64,000 nt of DNA from the NCBI RefSeq assembly GCF_003634935.1, contig NZ_RBXO01000001.1:2443501-2507500 (forward strand). The letters run 5' to 3'. The notes under the pieces were generated by a model. The model was not told the DNA's origin. It saw only the letters and a program-made list of their open reading frames with translations, and made no database searches. A program made the translations under genes and the position numbers. This DNA is from Saccharothrix australiensis. Its GTDB lineage: Bacteria > Actinomycetota > Actinomycetes > Mycobacteriales > Pseudonocardiaceae. Positions within the stretch are counted from its first letter, which is position 1. The number at the start of each line of letters is the position of its first letter. Of the stretch, positions 1 through 8,824 are shown in pieces.

Positions 1-103
1 TGTCAAGAGCAACGGGCCAGCGCGGGGATACACGCGGCGCGGGCGGTCGCTGTCACGTGGAATACGCGCCCGGAGCGCGCGTGGGGACAGGACGGCGTGC
101 CGC

Positions 104-730
104 TCACCGCCCGACCAGGCCGGAGCGCCACGCCCACGACGCCACCTCGACCCGGTTGCGGGTGCCGAGCTTGCCCTGGACGGACGTGAGGTGGGTCTTC
201 ACCGTCGACAGCGACATGTGCAGGTGGGCCGCGATCTCCTGGTTCGTCAGGCCGCGCGCGACCTCGCGCACGACGTCCTGCTCGCGCGCCGTGAGCGCGC
301 CGGGCGCGGGACCGTGGCCGCGCCGCGCGAAGTGCGCCAGCAGCCGCACGGTCACCTCCGGCGAGATCAGGGCGTTGCCCCGCGCCGCCGCCCGCACGGC
401 CTCCACGAGCAGCGCCGGCCCGGCGTCCTTGGTGAGGAACCCGCTCGCGCCGTTCTCCAGCGCGGTGTGCACGTACTCGTCCAGGTCGAAGGTGGTCACC
501 ACGACGACCCGGCACAGCGGCGCGAGGCGCTTGGCGACCTCCAGCCCGTCCAGGCCGGGCATCCGGATGTCGACCAGGCACACGTCCGGCCGCAGCTCGT
601 GGGCCGACCGGACGGCGGCGACGCCGTCGGGCACGTCCGCCACGACGGTGATGTCGGGCTGCTTCTCCAGGATCAGGCGGAAGCCGACGCGGACCATCTC
701 CTGGTCGTCGGCGATGAGGACGGAGATCAC
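104..730 (-). CDS. NarL/LuxR-family response regulator
   Basis: A 208-residue cytoplasmic response regulator. The receiver domain (about residues 1-120) has the acidic pair D8-D9, the phospho-acceptor D54 in the context LVDIRMPG, and the conserved K near residue 104 (FLTKDAG). The C-terminal LuxR helix-turn-helix (about 140-205) contains LTAREQDVVREVARGLTNQE and STVKTHL. It starts at a GTG whose bases overlap the TGA of the upstream kinase gene (GTGA), so the two are translationally coupled. The partner kinase should phosphorylate D54 and the regulator probably controls the divergent ABC exporter; that target is inferred from position only. Confidence 0.93.
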   Translation of the reverse strand: MISVLIADDQEMVRVGFRLILEKQPDITVVADVPDGVAAVRSAHELRPDVCLVDIRMPGLDGLEVAKRLAPLCRVVVVTTFDLDEYVHTALENGASGFLTKDAGPALLVEAVRAAARGNALISPEVTVRLLAHFARRGHGPAPGALTAREQDVVREVARGLTNQEIAAHLHMSLSTVKTHLTSVQGKLGTRNRVEVASWAWRSGLVGR

Positions 731-1866
731 CGGCGGCCCGTCCACGGCAGCTCGGCGCACACGCGCCAGCCGTCGGCCACCGGCCCGGCGGTGAACCGGC
801 CGCCCAGCAGGGCGACCCGCTCCCGCATGCCGACCAGGCCGTAGCCGCCCTCGCCGCGGTTCCGGCCGCCCTCGCCGTCGTCGGCGACGACCAGGCGCAC
901 CGCGTCCGGCGTGCGGGTCAGCTCGACGTCGACCGCGCTCGGCCGCGTGGCGTGCTTGCGGGCGTTGGTGAGCGCTTCCTGGACCAGCCGCAGCAGCGAG
1001 CGGCCCAGCTCGGGCGGCAGGTCCGCGGGCAGGTCGAGCCGCAGCCGGACCGGGATGCCCGACTGCCTCGTCCGCTCCACGGCGGCCAGCACGTCCGCGC
1101 CGAGGTCGGTCGTCGCCGTGTCCGGCTCGCCCTGCCGCAGCGCGCCGACGAGGCCGCGCATCGCGCCCAGCGCCTCCGACCCGCTGCGCACGATGCCCGG
1201 CAGCAGGCGGTGCGCCGCGCCAGGGTCGTCGTCGGACACCTCCAGCGCGGCCTGCGCCTGCACCAGCATCCCGGTCAGGTGGTGCGCGACCACGTCGTGC
1301 AGCTCGCGCGCCAGCGCCATCCGCTCCTCGCGCTGGGCGGCCGACACGGCGGCCGACACCCGGGCCGCCCGCTCCGCGTCGCGCGTCCGCTGGAACCACC
1401 CCGCGCCGAGCGCGAGCGAGCCGATGAGCAGCGGCCCGGCGACGTTGGTCGGCGTGAACGAGTAGCCGCGCACGAAGGCGGCGTGCGCGCCGACCGCGAC
1501 GAACACCGCCACCACGGCCACGACCACCCCCGGCGACGAGCGCCGCGCGGCGGCCACGGCCACGACGCAGCAGGCGGCGGTCTCGGCCGGCGACACCGGG
1601 CTGAGCAGGCCGTCCAGGCTCTTCCCGACGACGTCGAGCAGCACCGTGGTCGCCACCACCGACCCGGCCGCGACGGCGGTCGCCGCACCGATCCGGCGCG
1701 GCGCGGCCGAGGCCGCCAGCGCCGCCGCGCACGCCGGCGCGGTCGCCAGCCACGCGCCGAACTCCGCGACGGACGTCGGCCGCAGCCAGCCGAGCTGCGT
1801 CAGCAGCAGCGCACCGAGCCCGAGCGCGACCGGCCACTGCCGGCGGAGTCCGTCCACGGTGGACAC
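727..1866 (-). CDS. Sensor histidine kinase (HisKA_3/NarX-type)
   Basis: About 379 residues. The N-terminal half has several hydrophobic membrane segments (starting WPVALGLGALLLTQ), followed by a HisKA_3 dimerisation helix with the phospho-acceptor His in ARELHDVVAHHLTGM, and a HATPase_c domain with an N-box (QEALTNARKHA) and G-boxes (DDGEGG, GYGLVGMRERV). It is stop-coupled to the response regulator downstream. The frame stays open to 1953, which would leave only 14 bp to the divergent ABC gene; I chose the GTG at 1866 because it leaves promoter space and starts just before the first membrane helix. The chosen start sits on a copy of the GTCCAC palindrome. Confidence 0.88.
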   Translation of the reverse strand: MSTVDGLRRQWPVALGLGALLLTQLGWLRPTSVAEFGAWLATAPACAAALAASAAPRRIGAATAVAAGSVVATTVLLDVVGKSLDGLLSPVSPAETAACCVVAVAAARRSSPGVVVAVVAVFVAVGAHAAFVRGYSFTPTNVAGPLLIGSLALGAGWFQRTRDAERAARVSAAVSAAQREERMALARELHDVVAHHLTGMLVQAQAALEVSDDDPGAAHRLLPGIVRSGSEALGAMRGLVGALRQGEPDTATTDLGADVLAAVERTRQSGIPVRLRLDLPADLPPELGRSLLRLVQEALTNARKHATRPSAVDVELTRTPDAVRLVVADDGEGGRNRGEGGYGLVGMRERVALLGGRFTAGPVADGWRVCAELPWTGRR

Positions 1867-1967
1867 CGTACTGGCGGCCGACGGGGGGTCGCATCGGTCA
1901 TCCGGCCGACCCGGAATGGCGCTCCGGCCGAGGCGCGCGACCCGGTGCGCCACCGAGGATCGACCCC

Positions 1968-2642
1968 ATGAGTCCGATTCTGACGGCCCGCGGGTTGGTC
2001 AAGCGCTACGGCGACGTGCGGGCGCTCGACGGGGTGGACGTCGACGTCGAGCGCGGGGAGGTGGTCGCCGTGGTCGGCCCGTCCGGTTCCGGCAAGACCA
2101 GCCTGCTGCGGGTGCTGTCGGGCGTCCTGCCCGCCGACGGCGGCGAGGTCCGCGTGGACGGCGCCGCCGTCGGCGACCGCTCGGAGGCGGAGCGGGCGGT
2201 GCTGCGGCGCACGGTGTTCGGCCTGGTGTTCCAGTCCGGGATGCTCGTCGCCGAGCTGACCGCCGAGGAGAACGCGGCGCTGCCCGCGCTGCTCGGCGGC
2301 GTCCGGTGGGCGGAGGCGCTGGGCGCGGCGCGGGAGTGGCTGGACGTGCTCGGGCTCGCCGGGCTGGCGAGCCGTCGGCCGGCGGAGCTGTCGGGCGGTC
2401 AGGCGCAGCGGGTGGCGATCGCCCGCGCCCTGGTCCACCGGCCGGCCGTGGTGTTCGCGGACGAGCCGACCGCGGCGCTGGACAGCCGGACCGGCCACGA
2501 GGTGGTGACGTCCCTGCTGACGGCCGCGCGGGCGGCGGACGCGGCGGTGGTGCTCGTGACCCACGACCACGGCGTGGCGGGCCGCGCGCACCGCGTGCTC
2601 GACTTCCGGGACGGGCGGGTCGTGGCGGAGGTGACGCCGTGA
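1968..2642 (+). CDS. ABC transporter ATP-binding protein (LolD/MacB type)
   Basis: A 224-residue ATPase of the lipoprotein-export/macrolide-export class. Walker A GPSGSGKTS (about residues 37-45), Q-loop VFQSGM, signature LSGGQAQRVAIARAL, Walker B VVFADEPTAALD and the switch His in LVTHDH are all present, so it should be active. The start has a GAGGA ribosome site 7-12 bases upstream. It is followed on the same strand by two FtsX-like permeases, which it probably energises, and is divergent from the two-component system that may sense its substrate. Confidence 0.94.
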   Translation: MSPILTARGLVKRYGDVRALDGVDVDVERGEVVAVVGPSGSGKTSLLRVLSGVLPADGGEVRVDGAAVGDRSEAERAVLRRTVFGLVFQSGMLVAELTAEENAALPALLGGVRWAEALGAAREWLDVLGLAGLASRRPAELSGGQAQRVAIARALVHRPAVVFADEPTAALDSRTGHEVVTSLLTAARAADAAVVLVTHDHGVAGRAHRVLDFRDGRVVAEVTP

Positions 2643-2751
2643 GGCCCGTGGCAGGGGGCGCGCCGGGACTGCTGTCCGCGGTGGTGGTGAGCGGTCCGGG
2701 CGGTGGTGGGCGTCGGCCGGTGGCGCCGGGCGGCGTGGCGGGGGTGGCGCG

Positions 2752-4923
2752 GTGAGGCTGGCGTTCGCCGTGCTGCGCGGTGACCGGGGCGGCCGGGTGG
2801 CGGCGGCGCTGGCCGCGGTGGGCACGGCGGCCGGTGTGCTGCTGGCGCTGTGGCTGCTGACCGCGCCCGGCGCGCTCGACGCGCGCGAGGCCCGTGCCGC
2901 CTGGCGCACGCCGCCGGCGGGCGCGACGCCGGGACCGCTCGCGGTCGCGGTCACGCGGGACGAGTTCGACGGGAGGCTGATCGAGCGGTTCGACGTCGCG
3001 TCGACGACCGCCGGCGAGGTGGCCGTGGCGGCGGGCATCCCGCGCCGGCCCCGCCCCGGCGAGGTGCTGCTCTCGCCGGCGCTGGCGGAGCTGGTGCGGA
3101 CCGTGCCCGCCGACCGGCTCGGCGACCGCTTCCCCGGCGCGGTGGTCGGCGAGCTGGGCCCGGAGGCGCTGCGCTTCCCCGACGAGCTGGTCGCGATCGT
3201 CGGCCACCGCGTCGGCGAGGTGGAGGGCGTGCCGCGCCGCGACCTCGTCGGGTCGACCGCCGTGAGCGGTGTCGGGAGCGGGATGCCGCGGCTGCTCACC
3301 GAGGTCGGCCTGGTCGTGCTGGTGGTGCCGTGCCTCGCCCTGGTCGCCGCGGTGGGCAGGCTCACCGAGGCGGCACGCGCACGCCGGTTCGCGGCGCTGC
3401 GGCTCGCGGGCGCGACACCGGGCCAGGTGGTGCGGCTGACGGCGGTGGAGGCGGCGGTCGGCGCGCTCGCGGGCAGCGCGCTCGGCGTGGCCCTGTCCGT
3501 GCCCGCGAGCCGGTTGGCGGCGCGGGTCCCGTGGGGTGGCGGCGCGTGGTTCCCGGAGGACTTCGTCCCGGACCCGGTGACGGCGCTGGTGGTGGCCGTG
3601 CTGAGCGCGGCCCTGCTGGTCGGCGCGGCGGTCCTCGGGCACCTGCGGCAGCTCGCGCGCCCGCCCGCGCCGCCCGCGGACCAGCGGGTGACCGCCCGGA
3701 GGCTGCTGTTCGCGCTCGCGGCGGCCGGGGTGTTCGCCCTGGGTCTGGTGCACGCGCAGCAGGCCGCGGGCCCGCAGCGGTTCACGGTCGTGCTGGTCGG
3801 TGTCGGCGGCGTCGTGGTGGCGCTGGTGCTCGTGGGACCCGTGGCGACCGGGCTGGTCGGCCGGGCCCTGCTGCGGTGTCGGCGCGGGCCGCTGGGGCTG
3901 CTGGTCGGCCGTCGACTGGCCAGCCGGCCGGTGGCGTCGTTCCGGGCGTCGGCGGGTGTGCTGGTCGCGGTGTTCACCGGCGCGCTGGCGCTGACCATGC
4001 TGCCGACGCTGGAGGAGCAGGTGCGGTTCGACGACGGGACGTGGCGGCCGGGCGCGGTCGTCGCGCGCGGCGTCGACCCGCCGGCGCGCGTCGACGCGGT
4101 CCGGCGGGAGGCCGGCGCGCCGGTCGTGCCGATGACCACGGCGCTGGTGGTGTCGGGAGGCCGTGCGCACCAGGCGGTCGTCGGTCGGTGCGCGGAGGTC
4201 GCGACGGTGCTGGCCGGGCTGGTCTGCGCGCCGGGGCCGGCCGTCTACGCGCCGGGGCCGCTGGAGGGCCCGGCGCGGCTGCACGACCGGCGGGACCGGT
4301 CGGACGTCGACCTGCCGCCCGGTGTCCCCGTGCGACCGTCCGGCGGCCCGGTCGCGGTCGTCGACCCGGAACTCGCGCCGTCCGTCGCCGCGCGCCCGGA
4401 CACCGCGGTCGTCCGGACCACGCCGGAGAACCGCGACGCGGTGCGCACGGTGCTGGCCCGGGTGCTGCCGGGGATCGCGTTGCTCGACCGCGGCAGCACC
4501 GACGGCCTCGCCGTGACGGTGCTCGGGGACCTCCGGCGCGCGGTGGTCGTCGGCCTGGTGCTCGCGGCGTCGCTCGGTGGGGTGGGCGCGTCGGTGGCGG
4601 CGGCGGGGTCGGTGCTCGACCGCGGCCGGACGTTCGCCGCGCTGGTCGCCGCCGGGACGTCGAAGCGCCTGCTGCGCCGGGCGCTGTGCGCGGAGGTGCT
4701 GCTGCCGGTGTGCGCCGTGACGCTGGCGGCCTGTGGCGCGGGCGTCGCGGTGGGTATCGGGTTGCTGTCGGTGACGCCGGGCATCCCCGACGGGGCGCGG
4801 GCGCAGGTGACGCCGTGGCTCGCCGTGCCGGTGGCGGCGGGTGCGGTCGTCGCGCTCGCGGCGGCCGTGACGAGCGGGTCCGTGCTGCGGCGCGTCACGG
4901 CCGTCGAGCAGCCGGGCGAATGA
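2752..4923 (+). CDS. FtsX-like ABC transporter permease
   Basis: 723 residues. The layout is typical of a two-FtsX permease: an N-terminal helix (about 10-40), an extracytoplasmic segment, a first block of three helices (about 180-310, with the FtsX motif RRFAALRLAGATPGQV), helices near 320-370, a second external domain, and a C-terminal FtsX block (about 600-710). The start is a GTG with only a weak ribosome site. A 109-base gap separates it from the ATPase gene. It should form the membrane part of an exporter or lipoprotein-extraction complex together with the ATPase and the permease that follows. Substrate is not predictable. Confidence 0.9.
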   Translation: MRLAFAVLRGDRGGRVAAALAAVGTAAGVLLALWLLTAPGALDAREARAAWRTPPAGATPGPLAVAVTRDEFDGRLIERFDVASTTAGEVAVAAGIPRRPRPGEVLLSPALAELVRTVPADRLGDRFPGAVVGELGPEALRFPDELVAIVGHRVGEVEGVPRRDLVGSTAVSGVGSGMPRLLTEVGLVVLVVPCLALVAAVGRLTEAARARRFAALRLAGATPGQVVRLTAVEAAVGALAGSALGVALSVPASRLAARVPWGGGAWFPEDFVPDPVTALVVAVLSAALLVGAAVLGHLRQLARPPAPPADQRVTARRLLFALAAAGVFALGLVHAQQAAGPQRFTVVLVGVGGVVVALVLVGPVATGLVGRALLRCRRGPLGLLVGRRLASRPVASFRASAGVLVAVFTGALALTMLPTLEEQVRFDDGTWRPGAVVARGVDPPARVDAVRREAGAPVVPMTTALVVSGGRAHQAVVGRCAEVATVLAGLVCAPGPAVYAPGPLEGPARLHDRRDRSDVDLPPGVPVRPSGGPVAVVDPELAPSVAARPDTAVVRTTPENRDAVRTVLARVLPGIALLDRGSTDGLAVTVLGDLRRAVVVGLVLAASLGGVGASVAAAGSVLDRGRTFAALVAAGTSKRLLRRALCAEVLLPVCAVTLAACGAGVAVGIGLLSVTPGIPDGARAQVTPWLAVPVAAGAVVALAAAVTSGSVLRRVTAVEQPGE

Positions 4924-4930
4924 GCGCGAG

Positions 4931-4941
4931 TCCATTGTGGA
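4931..4941. repeat. Dispersed palindrome copy (TCCATTGTGGA)
   Basis: A short inverted repeat directly after the first permease gene. It is one of about ten related copies in gaps of this window; see findings. Confidence 0.5.
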
Positions 4942-5130
4942 TAGTCTGATCGGACCGGGGTCCATGTCTGTCACCATCATCGCGTCGCCGTGCGCGGCCG
5001 TCGTCCCCGCCTCGTGCGGGCAGCCGAGAGGGGCGGAACCGAACCCGGACGCCGCACCGCCGACCGAGGTCCCGGTGGAGCACGCGCGCCGGGCGGGCGC
5101 GGTGCTGGAACCGACCCAGGGGCGACGCTC

Positions 5131-6420
5131 GTGAAGTTCTCCGGAGGGGTGCGCTCCGCCCTGCTGATCAGCGGGCAGGGCATCCGGGCGCACAAGCTGC
5201 GCACGTTCCTGTCCACCATGAGCCTGTTCCTGGGCGTCCTCGCGGTGCTGACCGTGCAGGCCGGCGCGGAGGTCGCGCAGCGGGTGCTGGTGGGCGACGT
5301 CGAACTGGCCCAGGGGCGGGACGGCACGCTGCGCTTGCAGGTGCCGGACGAGGGCACCGCGGCGGAGGTGGTCGAGCGCACCCTGGCCGGGCGCTCGGAC
5401 GGGGTCGCGACCACGAGCCTGTCGGCGGTCATCGGCGAGCCCGGCGTCCGGCCGGTCAACGAGGGCGCGCTGCCGTTCGACCGCCCGCGCGGCACGACCG
5501 CCGACCCGTGCGCGGGTGACGAGGGGTGCGCGCCGGGCGAGCGCGAGGCCGACGGCCAGGCCGTCGAGGTGCGGCTGCACGCCGTGACCGGCGATGTCCG
5601 CGCGTTCCGGCCGTTCCGGACGGTGTCGGGGCGGTGGCTGGACTTCGCGGGCGCACCGTCCCTGGCGCCGGGGATCGTGCTCAACGAGGAGGCCGCGAAG
5701 GGCCTGCGGCGGCACCGCGTGCCGGCGGAGCTGGCCGTGGCCGGCGCGACCGCCCACCTCACGCCGCGCGTGCTCGGCGTCGTGGCGGACGGCGGCGCTC
5801 AGCCCGCCGCGTACGTGCGCGTGGACGAACTGCGCACGTGGCTGCCGAAGAGCCCGCCTGCCGACCCGGCGCGGGGCGGCGCGCGGATGCAGGTGCTGTT
5901 CGACCCCGCCGCCGACGACCTGGCGCGCACGCTGCGCGCCCGGCTGGTCGCCATCGGGCTCGACGCCGACGAGCTGCGCGTCGACGTGGTCGACGCCCGT
6001 GCGGAGCGGGAGGGCCAACTCGCGCTGATCCGGTGGATCTTCCTGGGCATGGCGGGGCTGGTGCTGCTGATCGGCGTCGCCGGCATCCTCAACGTGGGCC
6101 TGGCGACGGTGGGGGAGCGCGTGGAGGAGTTCGCGCTGCGGCGCGCGGTGGGCACGCCGCGCCTGCTGCTGGCGGCCGTGGTGCTCGCCGAGACCCTGCT
6201 GACGGGCCTGCTCACGGCCGCCGCCGCGATCGGGGTGGGCGTGGTGGGGCTGCGGGTCGGCGCGGCGTGGCTCGGGCACCCGGCGCTGGAGGGCGTCGCG
6301 TTCCCGTGGCAGGCGGGCGTGGCCGGGGTGGTGGCGGGCCTGGTCGCCGGTGTGCTCGGCGGGCTCGTGCCGGCGGTCCGCGCGGCGCGCATCCCCATCG
6401 CGGCGGTGATGCGCGCCTGA
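5131..6420 (+). CDS. MacB-like ABC transporter permease
   Basis: About 429 residues with the MacB/FtsX plan: N-terminal transmembrane helix (after KLRTFLSTMSLFLGVLAVLT, about 20-45), a large periplasmic-type domain (about 50-300) and a C-terminal three-helix FtsX block (about 310-425) with the motif EFALRRAVGTPRLLLAAVV. I chose the GTG at 5131 because the protein then starts as homologues do, with a short basic stretch before the first helix; the frame is open to 4990 but that part is not protein-like. It lies 207 bases after the other permease and probably pairs with the same ATPase. Confidence 0.88.
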   Translation: MKFSGGVRSALLISGQGIRAHKLRTFLSTMSLFLGVLAVLTVQAGAEVAQRVLVGDVELAQGRDGTLRLQVPDEGTAAEVVERTLAGRSDGVATTSLSAVIGEPGVRPVNEGALPFDRPRGTTADPCAGDEGCAPGEREADGQAVEVRLHAVTGDVRAFRPFRTVSGRWLDFAGAPSLAPGIVLNEEAAKGLRRHRVPAELAVAGATAHLTPRVLGVVADGGAQPAAYVRVDELRTWLPKSPPADPARGGARMQVLFDPAADDLARTLRARLVAIGLDADELRVDVVDARAEREGQLALIRWIFLGMAGLVLLIGVAGILNVGLATVGERVEEFALRRAVGTPRLLLAAVVLAETLLTGLLTAAAAIGVGVVGLRVGAAWLGHPALEGVAFPWQAGVAGVVAGLVAGVLGGLVPAVRAARIPIAAVMRA

Positions 6421-6463
6421 GCGGCGGTCGGGGCCGTCGGTCGGGTGCCGACGACCCCGGAGC

Positions 6464-6516
6464 GTCCACTTCGGACAAAGGTCTGCGGCTTGTGGCGATT
6501 CGATCCATTGTGGATC
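6464..6516. repeat. Two dispersed palindrome copies
   Basis: GTCCACTTCGGAC at 6464-6476 and GATCCATTGTGGATC at 6502-6516, the latter with perfect 6-base arms. They lie in the gap between the convergent permease and cupin genes. Confidence 0.55.
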
Positions 6517-6541
6517 GGGTTCGGAATGTCCTCGCGACCGC

Positions 6542-7000
6542 CTAGGCGGAGCCGGGGCTGTCCAGCATCGGACATCCGGGGTTGGGCACGTCCACGGCCA
6601 GGGGCGGGCCGACCGGGCTGCGGTAGAGCACGTCGAGCACGAGCGGCGTGGCGCCGAGGTTGCGCCCGAGGTGGACGTAGCCCGGACCGCTCTCCTCCAC
6701 GATCACCTGCCCGGCGTGGTAGACGCCGTCGATCGAGCAGTTCGACTCGTAGTGGTCCAGCACGCCCTGCCGGATGTAGCCGGTGACCTCACCGGGGTGG
6801 TAGTGCCAGCCGGTGCTGCCGCCCGGCGCGATCGTGATCTCCTTCAGCGCGTACCGGGTGTCGCCGACGACCCGGTCGAAGACCGTGACCGCCGTGACGC
6901 CGCGACCGGGCGTCGCGTGCGCGGTGTCGGGCGTCGCGACCAGGGACAGGCCCACGACGACGGCGGCGGCGAGCGCCGGCGGGGAAACCTCGTGCCTCAA
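6542..7000 (-). CDS. Secreted cupin-domain protein
   Basis: 152 residues. An N-terminal signal peptide (LAAAVVVGLSLVATP, cleavage near AHA-TPG at about residue 29) precedes one compact cupin beta-barrel. The metal-binding motif 1 is visible as GWHYHPGEVTGYI with two His and a Glu, and a GHxxxx-type second motif is only weakly matched (PGYVHLGRNLG). Two Cys (near residues 87 and 143) may form a disulfide outside the cell. Stands alone, convergent with the ABC operon. Enzymatic role unknown; single-domain secreted cupins of this kind are common in actinomycetes. Confidence 0.82.
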   Translation of the reverse strand: MRHEVSPPALAAAVVVGLSLVATPDTAHATPGRGVTAVTVFDRVVGDTRYALKEITIAPGGSTGWHYHPGEVTGYIRQGVLDHYESNCSIDGVYHAGQVIVEESGPGYVHLGRNLGATPLVLDVLYRSPVGPPLAVDVPNPGCPMLDSPGSA

Positions 7001-7183
7001 CTGGACCTCCGGGTCAGGAGTCGGGACACCGACAGTAGGGCCGTGCGGTGCACGTGTCGTCGACGGCGGGCCGACCGCGTGTCCGGTGGGGGCGTCCGGC
7101 GCGCGCTGCGCGGCGCGGGGGAGACCAGCCCGAACCGGGGACTGCCGCGCGGGACCGGTCGACCCGCACGACGTCCGCCCGCC

Positions 7184-8824
7184 TCAGCGGTCCGCGCCGG
7201 GCGCGGCCGTCTCCAGCAGCCGTCCGCCGTCCAGCCGGAGGCCGCGGTCGACGCCGATCGCGGCGAGGAACCGCTCGTCGTGGCTGACGACGACGAACGC
7301 GCCCTGGAAGGCGTTGAGCGCGCTCTCCAACTGCCCGACGCTGACCAGGTCGAGGTTGTTCGTGGGCTCGTCCAGCAGCAGCAACTGCGGCGCGGGCTCC
7401 GCGAACAGGACGCAGGCGAGCGTGGCGCGCAGCCGTTCACCGCCGGACAGCACGCCGACCGGGAGGTGCGCCCGCGCGCCGCGGAACAGGAAGCGCGCGA
7501 GCAGGTTCATCCGCTGCGCGGGCGGCATCGCGGGCGCGAACGCGGCCAGGTTCCCGGCGATCGTGCGGTCGCCGTCCAGGAGGTCCAGGCGCTGCGACAG
7601 GTAGGCGATCCGCCCGTCGGCCCGCCGCACCTCGCCGCGGGTCGGCTCCAGGTCGCCGTGGACGATCCGCAGCAGGGTGGACTTCCCCGCGCCGTTGGGC
7701 CCGGTGAGCGCGATCCGCTCGGGACCCCGGATCACCAGGTCCACGCCGTCGCCCGCGAACAGCTCCCGCCCGCCGTAGCCGGCGCGCAGGCGCTCGCCCG
7801 CGAAGAGCGTCCGGCCCGCGGGCACCGCGGTCTGCGGCAGCTCCAGGCTGATCCGCTGGTCGTCCCGCAGCGCGCGCTCGGCCCGGTCGAGCTTGGCCTT
7901 GGCCGCGCTGACCCGCGCGGCGTGCGTGCCGTCCGCCTTGGCCGCCGACTCCTGCGCGTTGCGCTTCATGTTCCCGGCGAAGATCCTGGGCAGGCCCGCG
8001 TCGCCGAGCGTGCGCGCGGCGTTGCTCGCCCGGCGCGCGGCGCGTTCGCGGGCCTGCTGCATCTCGCGCTTCTCGCGCTTGACCTCCTGCTCGGCGTTGC
8101 GGATGTTCTTCTCGGCGACCTCGCGCGCGGCCTCGACCGCCTTCTCGTACTCGGTGAAGTTCCCGCCGTAGTAGCGGACCTCGCCGCCGTCCAGCTCGGC
8201 GATGCGGTCCACGCGGTCGAGCAGCGCGCGGTCGTGGCTGACCACCAGCAGGCAGCCGGACCAGTCGTCGAGCACGTCGTAGAGCTTGTGGCGCGCTTCG
8301 GCGTCCAGGTTGTTGGTCGGCTCGTCGAGCAGCAGCACGTCCGGGCGCTTGAGCAGCTGCGCCGCCAGGCCGAGGGAGACGGTCTGGCCGCCGCTGAGCG
8401 TGCGCAGGGTGCGGTCGAGGCCGAGGTCGCCGAGGCCGAGCCGGTCCAGCTGGGCGCGGGTCCGCTCCTCGATGTCCCAGTCGTTCCCGATGGTGGTGAA
8501 GTGCTCCTCGGCGACGTCGCCGGACTCGACGGCCGCCAGGGCGCGCAGGACCCCGTCGATTTGGAGGATCTCGGCGACGGTCGGTTCGCCGACCAGTGGC
8601 AGGTCCTGCGGGAGGTAGCCGAGGACGCCCTCGACGGTGACGCTGCCCGCCGACGGGCGCAGCTCGCCCGCGATCAGCTTGAGCAGGGTGGTCTTGCCCG
8701 CGCCGTTGGGCGCGACGAGACCGGTGCGACCACTCGGGACGGTGCAGGACAGGCCGTCGAAGACCGGGGTGTCGTCGGGCCAGGAGAAGGACAGGCCGGA
8801 CACGACGACGCAGGATTCGGACAT
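7184..8824 (-). CDS. ABC-F ATPase (ribosome protection / antibiotic resistance type)
   Basis: 546 residues with two ABC domains and no membrane segment, the hallmark of ABC-F proteins. Domain 1 has Walker A APNGAGKTTL, signature LSGGQTVSLGLA and Walker B VLLLDEPTNNLD; domain 2 has GPNGAGKSTL, LSGGERLRATLA and LLLLDEPTNNLD. Between them is the charged inter-domain linker (about 215-300, rich in RxREMQQARERAARRA) that reaches the peptidyl-transferase centre in antibiotic-resistance ABC-Fs. The ATG at 8824 follows a GAGGT ribosome site; an in-frame extension to 8953 is instead interpreted as leader. Expression is probably controlled by the leader described separately. Confidence 0.93.
   Translation of the reverse strand: MSESCVVVSGLSFSWPDDTPVFDGLSCTVPSGRTGLVAPNGAGKTTLLKLIAGELRPSAGSVTVEGVLGYLPQDLPLVGEPTVAEILQIDGVLRALAAVESGDVAEEHFTTIGNDWDIEERTRAQLDRLGLGDLGLDRTLRTLSGGQTVSLGLAAQLLKRPDVLLLDEPTNNLDAEARHKLYDVLDDWSGCLLVVSHDRALLDRVDRIAELDGGEVRYYGGNFTEYEKAVEAAREVAEKNIRNAEQEVKREKREMQQARERAARRASNAARTLGDAGLPRIFAGNMKRNAQESAAKADGTHAARVSAAKAKLDRAERALRDDQRISLELPQTAVPAGRTLFAGERLRAGYGGRELFAGDGVDLVIRGPERIALTGPNGAGKSTLLRIVHGDLEPTRGEVRRADGRIAYLSQRLDLLDGDRTIAGNLAAFAPAMPPAQRMNLLARFLFRGARAHLPVGVLSGGERLRATLACVLFAEPAPQLLLLDEPTNNLDLVSVGQLESALNAFQGAFVVVSHDERFLAAIGVDRGLRLDGGRLLETAAPGADR

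Noticed and set aside
1-103. Possible gene end at the left edge
   Set aside because: No frame with coding-like sequence or a stop that belongs to a recognisable protein; only a short gap after the response regulator stop.
1867-1953. N-terminal extension of the first histidine kinase
   Set aside because: The extra 29 codons are not protein-like and would occupy the promoter region of the divergent ABC gene.
4990-5130. N-terminal extension of the second permease
   Set aside because: Arg-rich non-conserved sequence; the GTG at 5131 gives the usual MacB-like start.
1999-6279. A 1426-codon open frame on the minus strand opposite the ABC transporter genes
   Set aside because: It is a shadow: the plus strand encodes clear ATPase and permease proteins, while this frame is Arg/Pro/Gly low-complexity with no domain. 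High GC removes stops from many frames.
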